A stretch of DNA of 64,000 nucleotides from Serratia symbiotica (GTDB taxonomy: Bacteria > Pseudomonadota > Gammaproteobacteria > Enterobacterales > Enterobacteriaceae): NCBI RefSeq assembly GCF_000821185.2, contig NZ_CP050855.1, forward strand, positions 434,001-498,000. Reading direction: 5' to 3'. The notes beneath the pieces were generated by a model. It was not told where the DNA came from. It did not search any database and worked only from the letters and a program-made list of their open reading frames with translations. This document shows, piece by piece, positions 26,923-36,667 of this stretch. The position numbers and the translations under genes are program-made. The number at the start of each line of letters is the position of its first letter. The stretch's first letter is position 1.

Positions 26923-27831
26923 ATGTTAGTTAACGCATCGACGGTCAAGGCCATTTTCGTCAACCTTAAACTGACCTTTAACCAGGCGTTTGAGGCGGCC
27001 CCTTCGCAATGGCAGCGGGTGGCCACCCTGGTGCCGTCTACCGGCAAATCGAACGATTATTCCTGGCTCAGCAACTTTCCGAAAATGCGCAAGTGGATCG
27101 GGGACAAGCAGGTCAAGGCGTTGGAGGCCAACGGCTACAGCCTGATCAACGACGACTTCGAAGCCACGGTGGCCGTCAAGCGCAATGATATCAAGGACGA
27201 TCAACTGGGTATCTATGCGCCCCAGGCCCAGGACGCGGGATTCAGCGCCAAGCAGTGGCCGGATGAAATCGTATTTGAACTGCTTAACCGTGGCTTCAGC
27301 GCGCAATGCTATGACAAGAAGCCGTTTTTCTTTGACAAGCACGCGGTGGGCAAGGCGTTTTACTCCAACAAGGGTAACAAGCCGCTGTCCATCGATACCG
27401 TGGCAGCAGCCAGGGCGTCGTATGGGGCCGCCCGTACCCAGATGCGCAAGGTGAAGGACGAGGAAGGCCGACCGCTGAACATCCTGCCCGACCTGTTGGT
27501 GGTGCCGCCAGCGCTGGAAGATGTGGCCAACGCGCTGATGACGGCTGACCGCCTGGAAGACGGCAAGGTCAACCCGTACAAGGGCACGGCGGAAGTGCTG
27601 GTTGAGCCGCGTCTGACCTCCGACACCGCCTGGTTCCTGCTGGACACCAAACGCCCGCTCAAACCGCTGATCTTCCAGCAGCGTGAAGCGCCGGAGTTTG
27701 TGTCGCAAACCGACATGAACGCGGACGACGTCTTTATGCGCGGTGAGTTCAAGTTCGGTGCAGAAGCGCGCGGCCAGGCCGGTTTCGGCTTCTGGCAGAT
27801 GGCCTTCGGCTCCACCGGCGACGGGAAATAA
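26923..27831 (+). CDS. Major capsid protein (Mu gpT-like)
   Basis: 302 residues (Mu T has 305). The family signatures NYSWLSNFPKMRKWIGDKQV-like segment and FGSTGDGK C-terminus, with HK97-type alternation, are present. Good ribosome binding site aaggag. Most abundant head protein. Confidence 0.92.
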   Translation: MLVNASTVKAIFVNLKLTFNQAFEAAPSQWQRVATLVPSTGKSNDYSWLSNFPKMRKWIGDKQVKALEANGYSLINDDFEATVAVKRNDIKDDQLGIYAPQAQDAGFSAKQWPDEIVFELLNRGFSAQCYDKKPFFFDKHAVGKAFYSNKGNKPLSIDTVAAARASYGAARTQMRKVKDEEGRPLNILPDLLVVPPALEDVANALMTADRLEDGKVNPYKGTAEVLVEPRLTSDTAWFLLDTKRPLKPLIFQQREAPEFVSQTDMNADDVFMRGEFKFGAEARGQAGFGFWQMAFGSTGDGK

Positions 27832-27833
27832 TC

Positions 27834-28268
27834 ATGTACGCCACCCGCGACGATATGGTGACCCGGTTCGGTGAACGGGAAGTGATCGCCCTGACTGACC
27901 TCACCTATACCGGTGCGATTGACGATCAGGTGCTGGCAGGCGGGTTATCCACGGCCAGCGACGAGATCAACGGGTATATCGCGGGACGTTATCGTCTGCC
28001 GTTGCCCAAGCTGCCGCCGATTCTGAAAGGGCTTGCCTGTGACATTGCCCGCTACCGGCTGAGCGGCACCGAGCGCGTCTGCAGTGACGAAATTCGCGAC
28101 CGTTACCGGGATGCCATCCGCTATCTGGAAGGCGTGGCGGCGGGTCGCGTCAGCCTGGGCACCTTTGACGATACCGGTACCACCGTACCCTCCAGCGCTA
28201 CAGGGGTGAAGTTCTTTTCCGGGCGGCGTACCTGGGCACGGCGCTCTACCGGTGGAGGGGGTTACTGA
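27834..28268 (+). CDS. DUF1320 protein (Mu gp36-like)
   Basis: 144 residues: YATRDDMVTRFGEREVIALTD at the N-terminus and GYIAGRYRLPL are diagnostic of DUF1320, head-tail connector proteins. Starts two bases after the capsid gene and overlaps the next ATG. Confidence 0.88.
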   Translation: MYATRDDMVTRFGEREVIALTDLTYTGAIDDQVLAGGLSTASDEINGYIAGRYRLPLPKLPPILKGLACDIARYRLSGTERVCSDEIRDRYRDAIRYLEGVAAGRVSLGTFDDTGTTVPSSATGVKFFSGRRTWARRSTGGGGY

Positions 28269-28915
28269 TGATTAACGAAACCGAACTGGCCATGATTGAG
28301 CGCCTGCGTACCGGACTGGGCGACATGGTGAAAGAAGTGAGCAGCTATGGCGGCGAACTGGACGACGTCGGGGCTATCGTCCGGGCGTTACCGGCAGTGT
28401 GGATCACCTTTCTGGGTATCCAGAGCACCACGCCGGTCAGTACGCATAAAAACCGTTTTCGCGTGAATGCCCGCTTTGCGGTGATGGTCACGGCGTACAA
28501 CGTGCGCCAGGAGGCGGCGCAGCGTCGTGGCGGGCCTCGACTCGATGAAGTGGGATGCAATCTTATTATCCGCTCCGTTCGCCGCCTGCTGACCCGCCAG
28601 GATATGGGCTTGCCGATTGAACCGCTGCTACCGGGCCGGGTGCGTTCGCTGTTCAGTTCCCGGCTCAATGAAAAAGCCATGTCGGCCTATGCCTGCGAGT
28701 TCGACACCGTCTGGATCGAAGAGGCGCTGGAGTGCGGCCACTGGCCCGCGCCGGAAGGTGACGACGACCCCGACCGGGTGTTTGCCTGGTATCGCGGGCG
28801 GCTCGATAAGCCTTATCCGATGCATGAAAGCACCGGGCTGGCGTATCACCTGGATGGCCAAGGCCCGGCGGTAGCGCAAGACATTATTTCTACAGAGGCA
28901 AAAGACCATGATTAA
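28268..28915 (+). CDS. DUF1834 protein (Mu gp37-like), tail terminator candidate
   Basis: 215 residues. ELAMIERLRTGLGDMVKEV and LPAVWITFLGIQ match the DUF1834 family; located where gp37 sits in Mu, between the connector and DUF2635. Likely caps the tail tube. Confidence 0.85.
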   Translation: MINETELAMIERLRTGLGDMVKEVSSYGGELDDVGAIVRALPAVWITFLGIQSTTPVSTHKNRFRVNARFAVMVTAYNVRQEAAQRRGGPRLDEVGCNLIIRSVRRLLTRQDMGLPIEPLLPGRVRSLFSSRLNEKAMSAYACEFDTVWIEEALECGHWPAPEGDDDPDRVFAWYRGRLDKPYPMHESTGLAYHLDGQGPAVAQDIISTEAKDHD

Positions 28916-29135
28916 CGTGATCGCCCGCAACGGTGTCCGGGTGCCGAAAGAAGAGACACCCGATCGTTATATCACCGACCGCGAAGCGGTCAGCGTGGCG
29001 CAATCCGCTTACTACCGCCGCCGCTTGCGCGAAGGTGATTTGTTGTTGGCCAAGGACGCGCCGTCAGGCGATGAACCGGCGGCCAGCGCTCCAGATGAAC
29101 AGGCTATTCCCACCAAGGTTAAGGGGGCGAAATGA
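28908..29135 (+). CDS. DUF2635 protein (Mu gp38-like)
   Basis: 75 residues; VIARNGVRVPKEETP and YYRRRLREGDLLLA are the short signature of this family. Overlaps its neighbours on both sides. Function in tail assembly unknown. Confidence 0.85.
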   Translation: MINVIARNGVRVPKEETPDRYITDREAVSVAQSAYYRRRLREGDLLLAKDAPSGDEPAASAPDEQAIPTKVKGAK

Positions 29136-30571
29136 GCATTGATGCCACTATCCCGATCCCGACGTACAAACCGGGGTATTACTTCGGGTTTAACACCACA
29201 CTGGCCTCCCGCGCCCTGGCGACCAATGACCAGAAACTGCTGATTTTGGCCCAGCGTACCACGTTGCCTACGGTGGCGGAGCGATTGACGCCGGTCGATG
29301 TGTTCAGCGACGAAGAAGCTGCCGTCTATTTCGGGCGCGGCTCCCAGGCGCACCGTATGGCCAAGGCAGCGATTTACGCCAATGGCTCTCTGCAGCTGGC
29401 GATTGTCGGCCTGGAGGATGCGGCGGCCGGTGTGGCGGCAACCGGTGCCCTGGCGTTGTCGGGTGCGGCCACCGGCACGGGCCAGGCGCGGCTGTCGGTC
29501 TGCGGCGTCACCGTTGCCACCGCCGTGGCCAGCGGCGATACGGCGGATGTAGTGATGACTGCGCTGGCGAAAGCCATCAACACGCGCCAGGAACTGCCCC
29601 TGTCTGCCAGCGTGGAAGACATCCCGGTGGAAGGCGGAGCCAAAGCGACAGGCAAGCAAATTACCCTGATTGCCCGTAATAAGGGCACCGTGGGCAATCA
29701 GGTCGGCTTGACGGCCACGGTGAACGCTGCCGGGCTAACGGCCACCCTGAAGGCCATGAGCGGCGGCCAGGGCGACCCCGAACTGGATGATGCCCTGGCG
29801 GCTATCTTCAGCGCCGGTCATACCCTGGTGATTTCGCCGTACTCCGATGCCGGTTCACTGCGCACCTTGTCCACCTACCTGGATAAGGTCTCCGGGCCGC
29901 TGGAGCAGCGCGGCGCGGTTGGCGTCACCGGGTGGAACGGCACGCTGTCCGCTGGCACCACGCTGACCACGACTGTTAACGCCGCGCGCATCACGATGGG
30001 CTGGTACAACGGCTCCGCACTGCCGAACGGTGAGCTGGCCGCCGTGTATGCCGCCATCATGGCCAGCGAGTCCGATCCGGCGCGCCCGCTCAACACGCTG
30101 ACACTGCCGGGGCTGGATATCACCGCGCAGGACAAGTGGCCGGGGCGTACCGAACAGGAGAACGCACTGAGTAACGGGCTGACGCCGTTTGAGGTCAGCG
30201 GCAGCACCGTACAAATCGTGCGCGCCGTCAGTACCTACGTCAAAAACGCGCTGGATGTCACCGACCGGTCACTGATGGATATCACCATCATCCGTTCCCT
30301 GGACTACGTGCGCCTGGCGTGCCGTACCCGCATGACGCTGCGTTTCCCGCGTGAAAAGCTGACCGATACCCGCCGGGCGCGTATTCGCTCCGAACTGCTG
30401 GACGTACTCTATAGCCTGGAAACGTTAGAGATCGTCGAGAACGTGGACACGCTGAAAGACCAGCTCCTCGTCACGCGTAATCGGCAGGACGACACCCGCG
30501 CCGATGCCACTATCCCGGCGTCCATCGTTCGCGGCCTGCATGTGTTCGCGGGCACCATTTATCTGCTGTAA
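29132..30571 (+). CDS. Tail sheath protein (Mu gpL-like)
   Basis: 479 residues, forming the contractile sheath. N-terminal IPTYKPGYYFGFNTTLASRA, central GITMGWYNGS-like LPNGELAAVYAAIMASESDP and C-terminal LTDTRRARIRSELLDVLYSL are typical. Atypical: a glycine/alanine-rich inserted domain (about residues 105-205), as in other Mu-like sheaths. Confidence 0.92.
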   Translation: MSIDATIPIPTYKPGYYFGFNTTLASRALATNDQKLLILAQRTTLPTVAERLTPVDVFSDEEAAVYFGRGSQAHRMAKAAIYANGSLQLAIVGLEDAAAGVAATGALALSGAATGTGQARLSVCGVTVATAVASGDTADVVMTALAKAINTRQELPLSASVEDIPVEGGAKATGKQITLIARNKGTVGNQVGLTATVNAAGLTATLKAMSGGQGDPELDDALAAIFSAGHTLVISPYSDAGSLRTLSTYLDKVSGPLEQRGAVGVTGWNGTLSAGTTLTTTVNAARITMGWYNGSALPNGELAAVYAAIMASESDPARPLNTLTLPGLDITAQDKWPGRTEQENALSNGLTPFEVSGSTVQIVRAVSTYVKNALDVTDRSLMDITIIRSLDYVRLACRTRMTLRFPREKLTDTRRARIRSELLDVLYSLETLEIVENVDTLKDQLLVTRNRQDDTRADATIPASIVRGLHVFAGTIYLL

Positions 30572-30582
30572 AGGGGGCCAAG

Positions 30583-30951
30583 ATGGCACTGGAATACACA
30601 GGCTCTATCGTGCTGGAGGTTAACAGCACCGAAGTGGAGGTGACGGAGTTCAGCCCCCGCGAGACCACCGGTAAAAAGCTGGTCAAGACCATGAACAGCG
30701 CCGGACGCGCCAAGGGCTACACGCAAGGGATTGCGACCTGGGAGCTGTCCATCACTGCCGTGGTGCCGCTCGACCAGAACATCAACTGGGCGAAGATTGC
30801 CGGGGCGAAACTGACCCAGTACCCGCTGACCGGCGGCAAACGTACCACCTATCAGGATGTGTTTGTGACTGAGGTGGGCGAGCAATACACCGTTGATAAC
30901 GAGGCCCGTATCAACATCAGCGCCTTTGCACTTAACAAGATTGAGGAGTAA
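30583..30951 (+). CDS. Tail tube protein (Mu gpM-like)
   Basis: 122 residues, beta-sandwich pattern (YTGSIVLEVNSTEVEVTEF, GIATWELSITAVVPL). Directly after the sheath, as in all contractile tails. Confidence 0.9.
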   Translation: MALEYTGSIVLEVNSTEVEVTEFSPRETTGKKLVKTMNSAGRAKGYTQGIATWELSITAVVPLDQNINWAKIAGAKLTQYPLTGGKRTTYQDVFVTEVGEQYTVDNEARINISAFALNKIEE

Positions 30952-30954
30952 CCG

Positions 30955-31245
30955 ATGGAGTTTACCCACAGCGCCACCTTGCCGATCGGCGTCTTTTATC
31001 AGGGACAGCTGCACCGTGATTTTACCATCCGCATGAGCACCGTCGGCGATGAGATCGCCGTGGTGGAAGACGGTATCCCGGACTCCGGCACCCTGGTCGG
31101 TGTGCTGGCACGCTGCCTCACCACCTTGGGCAGCATTCCGGAAGAGGAGATCACTTATCAGTTGTTGTGTGATGCGCTGGTGTCCGAGGACTACCAAGCC
31201 CTGCGCACCGCCCAGCAAGAGGCGAAAAAAAGCTCAGCGAGCTGA
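30955..31245 (+). CDS. Tail assembly chaperone, zero-frame product (Mu gp41-like)
   Basis: 96 residues ending EAKKSSAS just after an A7 run (31225-31231). It precedes the tape-measure gene and has the usual length for the short form of tail chaperones that bind the tape measure and recruit tube subunits. Confidence 0.82.
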   Translation: MEFTHSATLPIGVFYQGQLHRDFTIRMSTVGDEIAVVEDGIPDSGTLVGVLARCLTTLGSIPEEEITYQLLCDALVSEDYQALRTAQQEAKKSSAS

Positions 31246-31483
31246 GGAACGCCTCGGTGATTACCGATACGCCATTATCCGGCTTGGCCAGTACGGCTTC
31301 AGCGAAGAACGCGTTAGAGGACTTAGCGCTGTAGCATTGAGCGGGGTTCTTGATGCCATCCACCGACTGGAGAACCCCAAAGGCTGGAAAAAGAACACGT
31401 CGAACACCGTTAAAAGTCTCCGCCGCCCACGTAGCGGGCGCGGTGGCTCTCCTGCCCGCTGCCGTAAGCACAACCGGAAATAG
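30955..31483 (+). CDS. Tail assembly chaperone, frameshifted long product (gp41-42-like)
   Basis: A second frame, open from before the A7 tract to 31483, continues with AEERLGDYRYAIIRLGQYGF. Reaching it needs a -2 (or +1) shift near gcg-aaa-aaa-agc. Mu is the known case of a -2 shift in these genes. The -1 frame stops after about 30 codons and does not look conserved. The exact slip is inferred. Confidence 0.65.
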
Positions 31484-31486
31484 CGT

Positions 31487-33503
31487 ATGGCCCGTGAATT
31501 TGATACCCAGATAAAGTTTGGGGTAACGGATAACACGACGCCGCGCATCCGCGCCCTGTCTGCTGAATTCCGCCGCATGAGCAGCGCCCGCGAGACGCTG
31601 GGCATCCGCTCGGAGCGTAATATTCAGCGCGAGATCGCCCGCACTATGGCCGCCTATAACCGCCTGGAGCGCAGTGGTACACTGTCGGCCAACGAACAAA
31701 TCCGCGCCTATGACAAGATGCAGTCGAGCATTGCCCGGCTGCGCCAGGAGATGGCCGGCGCCGAACGTCAGCAGCGCAGCTGGGGCAAGGCGGCATTCGC
31801 CATCGGCAGCGGTATAGCGGCAGGAGCCATGACGCTGCGCAAGCCGATCAACGACCAGGCCAGCTACAGTATGCACCTGGCGGAGCTGGCCAACCTCGCC
31901 TTCAATAAAGAGGACGTGGCCGGACGCATCACGGGCAAAAAGCAGCTGGATGCCAGTATCCGTAGGGCGCTGCGGTTGGGAGGTGGCACACCGGAGCAGG
32001 CGTTTGCCGCCCTGCAGTCGATGATCCGCTCCGGCTCCATGACCGTGACCGAGGCGCAGCAGTCGTTGCCTGGCGTCATGATGAATGCCTCTGCTACCGG
32101 CTCTGACCCGGAAGCCGTGGCTAACCTGCAGGCCAGCGCCTATAACTTCGGCTTGTCAAAAAAAGATGCACTCTCCGCGCTGAGCGTGACCACCACGGCG
32201 GCGCAGCATGGCCGCGTCGGCGTACCGCTGCTGGCCAGGGAAATGCCCAAGGCGCTGGAGTCGGCGAAATCAGCCGGTTTTAAAGGCCGTGCGGGGTTCT
32301 CCCAGGTCGCGGCGCTGTTTGAAGCTGCCGCCATCGGTGCCGGTACGCCGGAAGAGGCGGCGACCAACGTCACCAACCTGTTGGCCGAACTGACCTCCAG
32401 TAACCTGTCCAACAACGCCAAGCACATCACGATCAAGGGGAAAGGCGTCGATTTTAAGGCGCTGTCCGTCAAGGATGCGGCCAAAGGGCTGACGCCCCTC
32501 GACACCGTCAATAACCTGGTCGATACCGCCCTCAAATATGACAAAAACTATCAGGGTCTGGGTAAGAAACTGGCCAGCACCCAAGACGAAGGCGAACGCA
32601 CCTCGCTGGAAGCTCAGCGTGATCTGATTGAGGGACAGTACATTTCGCAACTGTTCCCGAACCAGTATTCTAAAAACGCCTTCCAACTCTATCGCCGGCA
32701 AATACCCTATTTCAACAAGCTGCAGCATGAGCAGATGGCGCAGTTTGATCTGCCGGCAGAGAAGCGGTCTGCCGAGCTGGACTTTGACCTGATCAAGCAG
32801 GAGCCGGAGTTCCAGATGCACCAGGCGCAGAACGAGAAGCGGTTTGCCACTAACGACGCCATAGCCCCAGTTGCCAAAACCCTGGGCGATCTGGCCGACT
32901 ACAGTTCCAAGCTGGCGCAAGAGTTCCCAGGGCTGACCACAGCGGCAGCCGGTGCAGCCGTCGCCATCACGGCGCTGGGGGCTGCTGCTGCAGTGAAATC
33001 CGGCGCTGACCTGCTGATGGGCGTGGCGACGATAGTCACGACGGGTAAAGCTGGCGGTGGCGTGCTGGGTAAGCTCCAGGGACTTTTCGGCAAAGGCGGC
33101 GCAGGTGTCGCTGAAGGTGCGTGCACTGCCGGTAAAGCGGCGGGCATGTTGAAGTGGGTGCCATTCCTGGGCGAAGCCGCGATGGCTTATCAGGGTTCAC
33201 AGGATTTTCCGCTGATTGATATCCAGCGCGGTAAAGATCCAGGCCGCCAAGGCCCGCGCCAGGGGCGGCGAATCCAACCCGGCAATGATGGCGCTGATGC
33301 CCAAACCTGCCGGAGCGCTGGATACCCTGGACGAGATCCGCAAGTGGTTCTCCGGCAGCGGCCAGGATAAAGCTGTGGATAAAGCTGCTGCAGCGGCACC
33401 TGCGCCAGCAGCACCGACCGTTAATCTGACGGTCACGCTGGATGGGCGCGAGATTGCTACCGCTGTAGAGCAACGTTTTGACCGCGATGGGAGAAGAAAA
33501 TAA
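31487..33503 (+). pseudogene. Tail tape-measure protein, frameshifted near the 3' end
   Basis: Sets tail length. The first frame (31487-33370) encodes 627 residues: a charged N-terminal coiled coil, a TP901-type core and hydrophobic segments (TTAAAGAAVAITALGAAAAV). After GEAAMAYQGSQDFPLID the conserved sequence leaves this frame: SSAVKIQAAKARARGGESNP and the C-terminus VEQRFDRDGRRK are in another frame, up to 33503. The shift lies around 33210-33220. A C-terminally scrambled tape measure would probably block tail assembly. A sequencing error is the alternative. Confidence 0.8.
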
Positions 33504-34822
33504 TGGATGATATCGTGCATGACCTGGCAGGTGCGCTGGGCATCGATACGCTGCTTCCGGCCTCGTTCCGGGGCGTTGAGTTCGATTGCCTCTATACCCG
33601 TGACACGCTGTCCAGGGATACCGTGGCCTATGAGTATCCTTACCGCGACGGGGCCGAGGTCGAAGACCAGGGCATGAAGGCGATGAATTTTCGTCTTTCT
33701 GCGTTGTTCTGGGGCAACCGCTATCAAACCGAACTGAAAGCTTTCCTGAAGACGCTGAAAAAGGCCGGTTCTGGTGAACTGATCCACCCGGTCTATGGCT
33801 CCATCCCCAAGGTGCAGTTTTTGGAGGCCGGTGTCGAGCATGAGGTCGAACCGCTCAATGCCGTCACCGTTGAGCTGGTCTTTATCGAGGCGACCACCGA
33901 GCAGGCGCTGTTTGCCACAGTCTACCCGGAGACCAGCACCGACAGCCTGCTGGACAGCGTGAAGAAAGGCTTCAGCGATACCATAGGCTGGGTCAAACAG
34001 GGACAAGATACGCTGGGCCGGGTCAGTAACATTATTGCGTCGGCGGAGTACGTGGTGCAATCGCTGGCCAATGAGATCCAGAGCACCCTCGGCAGTGCCC
34101 TGAACTATCTGGACTACCCGGCAGCCTTTGTCTCAGACCTGAAAACCCTGCTGTCGGCCTTTACCGATCGCCTGGACTTCAACGAGGTGACACGCCTGAC
34201 TGATTGGCAGGCGGTACGCGCCCTGGGCAAGCAAGTGATCACGTTGCAGGACAACCGTTTCACCGCCTCACACTCTGCCGATAGCGGCGGCGTGTTTGTG
34301 TCAACGCGGCACCGCGCCAGCATCATGCCCCAGGAAGACAGAGACCGGGTCAATCAGGTTGTCCGATTGACCGTTATCAGCGAGTGGGTGGAAGTTGCCG
34401 CCGATATCATGCAGTACGAAAGCGAGACGCCGACGTTGGCCGCGACGGATATCGAGCGCATCACCCATGATGTCCGGTCACTGATTGTTGAGGCCATCCA
34501 GGTACAGCGATCCATGGTGGCCACGTGGCAGCAGCAGGCGCAATTGACCTATGGTGTTACGCAGGATATCAGCAATGATGCGGCACAGATTGCGGAGCTG
34601 CAGGCGTTGGCCTACACGCTGCAGACGTTGGCCAGGGGCGTTATCTTGACGTTGCCACCGTTGGTACGCCGTGAAGTTAAACGCGCTTGTAACCTGCATT
34701 TACTGGCGTTTGAATGGTATGGTGATCGCCACCGTGCTGTCGAGCTGGCGCGGCTCAATCCGACCTTACGTCATCCCAACAGTTTACAGCCGGGGGACGT
34801 GCTCTATGCCTTCGCTAAATGA
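33503..34822 (+). CDS. DNA circularisation-domain tail protein (Mu gp43/N-like)
   Basis: 439 residues. The N-terminal domain (LLPASFRGVEFDCLYTRDTL, EDQGMKAMNFRLSALFWG) is the phage DNA circularisation N domain, and the C-terminus RHPNSLQPGDVLYAFAK resembles a LysM-type end. Mu N is a tail/baseplate protein. ATG overlaps the end of the tape measure frame. Confidence 0.88.
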   Translation: MDDIVHDLAGALGIDTLLPASFRGVEFDCLYTRDTLSRDTVAYEYPYRDGAEVEDQGMKAMNFRLSALFWGNRYQTELKAFLKTLKKAGSGELIHPVYGSIPKVQFLEAGVEHEVEPLNAVTVELVFIEATTEQALFATVYPETSTDSLLDSVKKGFSDTIGWVKQGQDTLGRVSNIIASAEYVVQSLANEIQSTLGSALNYLDYPAAFVSDLKTLLSAFTDRLDFNEVTRLTDWQAVRALGKQVITLQDNRFTASHSADSGGVFVSTRHRASIMPQEDRDRVNQVVRLTVISEWVEVAADIMQYESETPTLAATDIERITHDVRSLIVEAIQVQRSMVATWQQQAQLTYGVTQDISNDAAQIAELQALAYTLQTLARGVILTLPPLVRREVKRACNLHLLAFEWYGDRHRAVELARLNPTLRHPNSLQPGDVLYAFAK

Positions 34823-35921
34823 CGGTGCCGAGCGTATTACGCTGCGTATCGGCGGGGTGTCCCATAATGACTGGCTGGACTTCGAAGTCGATTCCGACTT
34901 GCAGACCCCTGCCGATGGCTGGTCGTTCTCCGTTGGCAATGTGGAAGCGGTGTTACCAGCAGAAGTCCAGGCGGGTGCCAGGGCAGAGCTGCGCACCGGC
35001 GACGATGTGATCATGACCGGCCAGGTGGATGAAATCACCGATAATATCGGCAGAAATCAGCATAGCCTGGGGCTGTTTGGCCGTGACGCGTCGGCAGTCT
35101 TGGTAGATTGTTCTGCGCCTATCTTCACCGCCCGTGACATGACCCTGCAGGAAGTGATTGCCCAAATCGTCAAGCCCCTGGGCGTCACGGCGATCCGTAT
35201 CCAGGCAGAAAAACCGCTACCGTCGAAGAAAGCAAGCGTTGACCCAGGCGACACCGCCTGGGATGCGCTGAAGAAAGCGGCGGAGGCCAGCGGCCTGTGG
35301 CCCTGGGTCATTGCGGACGGCACGCTGGTGATCGGCGGGCCGGATTACAGCACACCGGCAGTCGATACGCTGATCATGCGCGAGGATGGCCAGGGCAATA
35401 ACCTGCTACGGCTGTCCGTGACCCGTAACGTCAGCGCCCGTTATTCCGAGGTCACGGTACTGGCCCAGGGGCACGGCAGTGCGAAAGCTGACGGCAAGCA
35501 TGACCGACGCTGCACGGTGCGCGACACCTCCGTGCCGTTCTACCGTCCCCTGATTGAGGTGGTGGCCGATACCGACAGCGACGAAGAGGTACAGTTTCGT
35601 GCCCGTAAGCTGATGGCTGACGCCCGGTTGCAGGGTTTTTTGATGACCGCCGTCGTCAAAGGACTGCGCACAACCTCCGGGCAACTTTGGGAGCCGGGGC
35701 AACGTGTCCAGGTCAAGAGTGAGAAGCACGGTATTGACGACATTTATTTTGTGATGCATCGCCGCTTCAGCGGCGGACGTGGTCAGCAGCTGCTGACTAC
35801 GCTGACCCTGCGCGAAGACGGCATCTGGTTGCCGGATGCCTTCCCTAAATCCAAGCGCAAACGCAAAGGGAAAGGCAAAAAAGCCCTCTGGAGCAGCTGG
35901 GAGCAGATCGACAATGGCTAA
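34806..35921 (+). CDS. Baseplate hub protein (Mu gp44/P-like)
   Basis: 371 residues from ATG 34806. VgrG/gp27-type hub with RTGDDVIMTGQVDEITDNIG and the repeated-turn pattern; late-control-D-like. The lysine-rich C-terminus (SKRKRKGKGKK) is notable. The start inside the preceding gene is preferred over a much longer upstream frame. Confidence 0.88.
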   Translation: MPSLNDGAERITLRIGGVSHNDWLDFEVDSDLQTPADGWSFSVGNVEAVLPAEVQAGARAELRTGDDVIMTGQVDEITDNIGRNQHSLGLFGRDASAVLVDCSAPIFTARDMTLQEVIAQIVKPLGVTAIRIQAEKPLPSKKASVDPGDTAWDALKKAAEASGLWPWVIADGTLVIGGPDYSTPAVDTLIMREDGQGNNLLRLSVTRNVSARYSEVTVLAQGHGSAKADGKHDRRCTVRDTSVPFYRPLIEVVADTDSDEEVQFRARKLMADARLQGFLMTAVVKGLRTTSGQLWEPGQRVQVKSEKHGIDDIYFVMHRRFSGGRGQQLLTTLTLREDGIWLPDAFPKSKRKRKGKGKKALWSSWEQIDNG

Positions 35922-36576
35922 TTTGACAGATTTGATTGATAAACGTATCCGCCGCGCCCTGGGCGGCCTGCGCCTGGCGTATCGTGGCGTGCTTAAGCGG
36001 GTGAATACCGAGGGTGGCGTCCAGATGACGCAAGTCTCTGGTCTTGCCAGCGAGACCCACCCGGAGGTGGAGTTCTTCCAGCATTACGGGCTGACGTCTG
36101 TACCGCCCGACGGTGCCATGGCCATCATGCTGCCTGTCGGCGGCGCGACCTCCCACAGCATCGTTATTGCTACCGAGCACAGCCGCTACCGCCTGCAGGG
36201 GCTGGAGGGCGGCGAGGTGGCGCTCTATACCGACGAGGGAGCCAGCATCATCCTCAAGCACAACAAGGTGATCGCCGTCGAGTGCGATGATTACCAGGTC
36301 AAATGCAAGCGTTACCGCGTAGAGGCCGAAGAGAACGCCGCCTTCGACACGCCGGAACTGACGGCTACACAGCAGGTCATTGCCGAGGGCAAAATCAGCG
36401 GCAACGGCGGGATGGCCATCAAGGGCGGAAAAGGCGCGACCGCCAGCTTCGAGGGTAACGTCGAGCACACAGGCGGCACAATCAGCAGCCCCGACGTCGA
36501 GATCAACGGGGTCAAGCAAGGCACCCACAAACACACTACGCCGTCCGGGCTTTCCGACGGCCCGATCAGTGGGTAA
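35914..36576 (+). CDS. Baseplate spike protein (Mu gp45-like)
   Basis: 220 residues from ATG 35914. N-terminal OB-fold region and a C-terminal beta-helix whose tip reads GVKQGTHKHTTP; the HKH triad binds the iron ion at the membrane-piercing tip of Mu-type spikes. Overlaps the hub gene. Confidence 0.9.
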   Translation: MANLTDLIDKRIRRALGGLRLAYRGVLKRVNTEGGVQMTQVSGLASETHPEVEFFQHYGLTSVPPDGAMAIMLPVGGATSHSIVIATEHSRYRLQGLEGGEVALYTDEGASIILKHNKVIAVECDDYQVKCKRYRVEAEENAAFDTPELTATQQVIAEGKISGNGGMAIKGGKGATASFEGNVEHTGGTISSPDVEINGVKQGTHKHTTPSGLSDGPISG

Positions 36577-36584
36577 ACTGGTTC

Positions 36585-36606
36585 TGGCGCGGCAATACCC
36601 GCGCCA
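36585..36606 (+). terminator. Candidate terminator after the spike gene
   Basis: TGGCGCGG pairs with CCGCGCCA around a short loop, then atctt. It ends just before the third late-promoter motif, like the hairpin before the second. Confidence 0.45.
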
Positions 36607-36610
36607 ATCT

Positions 36611-36660
36611 TACCCACTACGCCTCCGTCACTGCCCACCAGACCCCACATTTTCTATTCT
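36611..36660 (+). promoter_or_regulatory. Candidate late promoter P-P with Mor/C-type site
   Basis: Third copy of TACCCACTACGCC, followed by TCCGTCACTGC. TATTCT lies at motif positions 45-50, directly before the gp46 gene. It would drive the distal baseplate and tail-fibre genes. Confidence 0.6.
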
Positions 36661-36667
36661 GCGCCCT

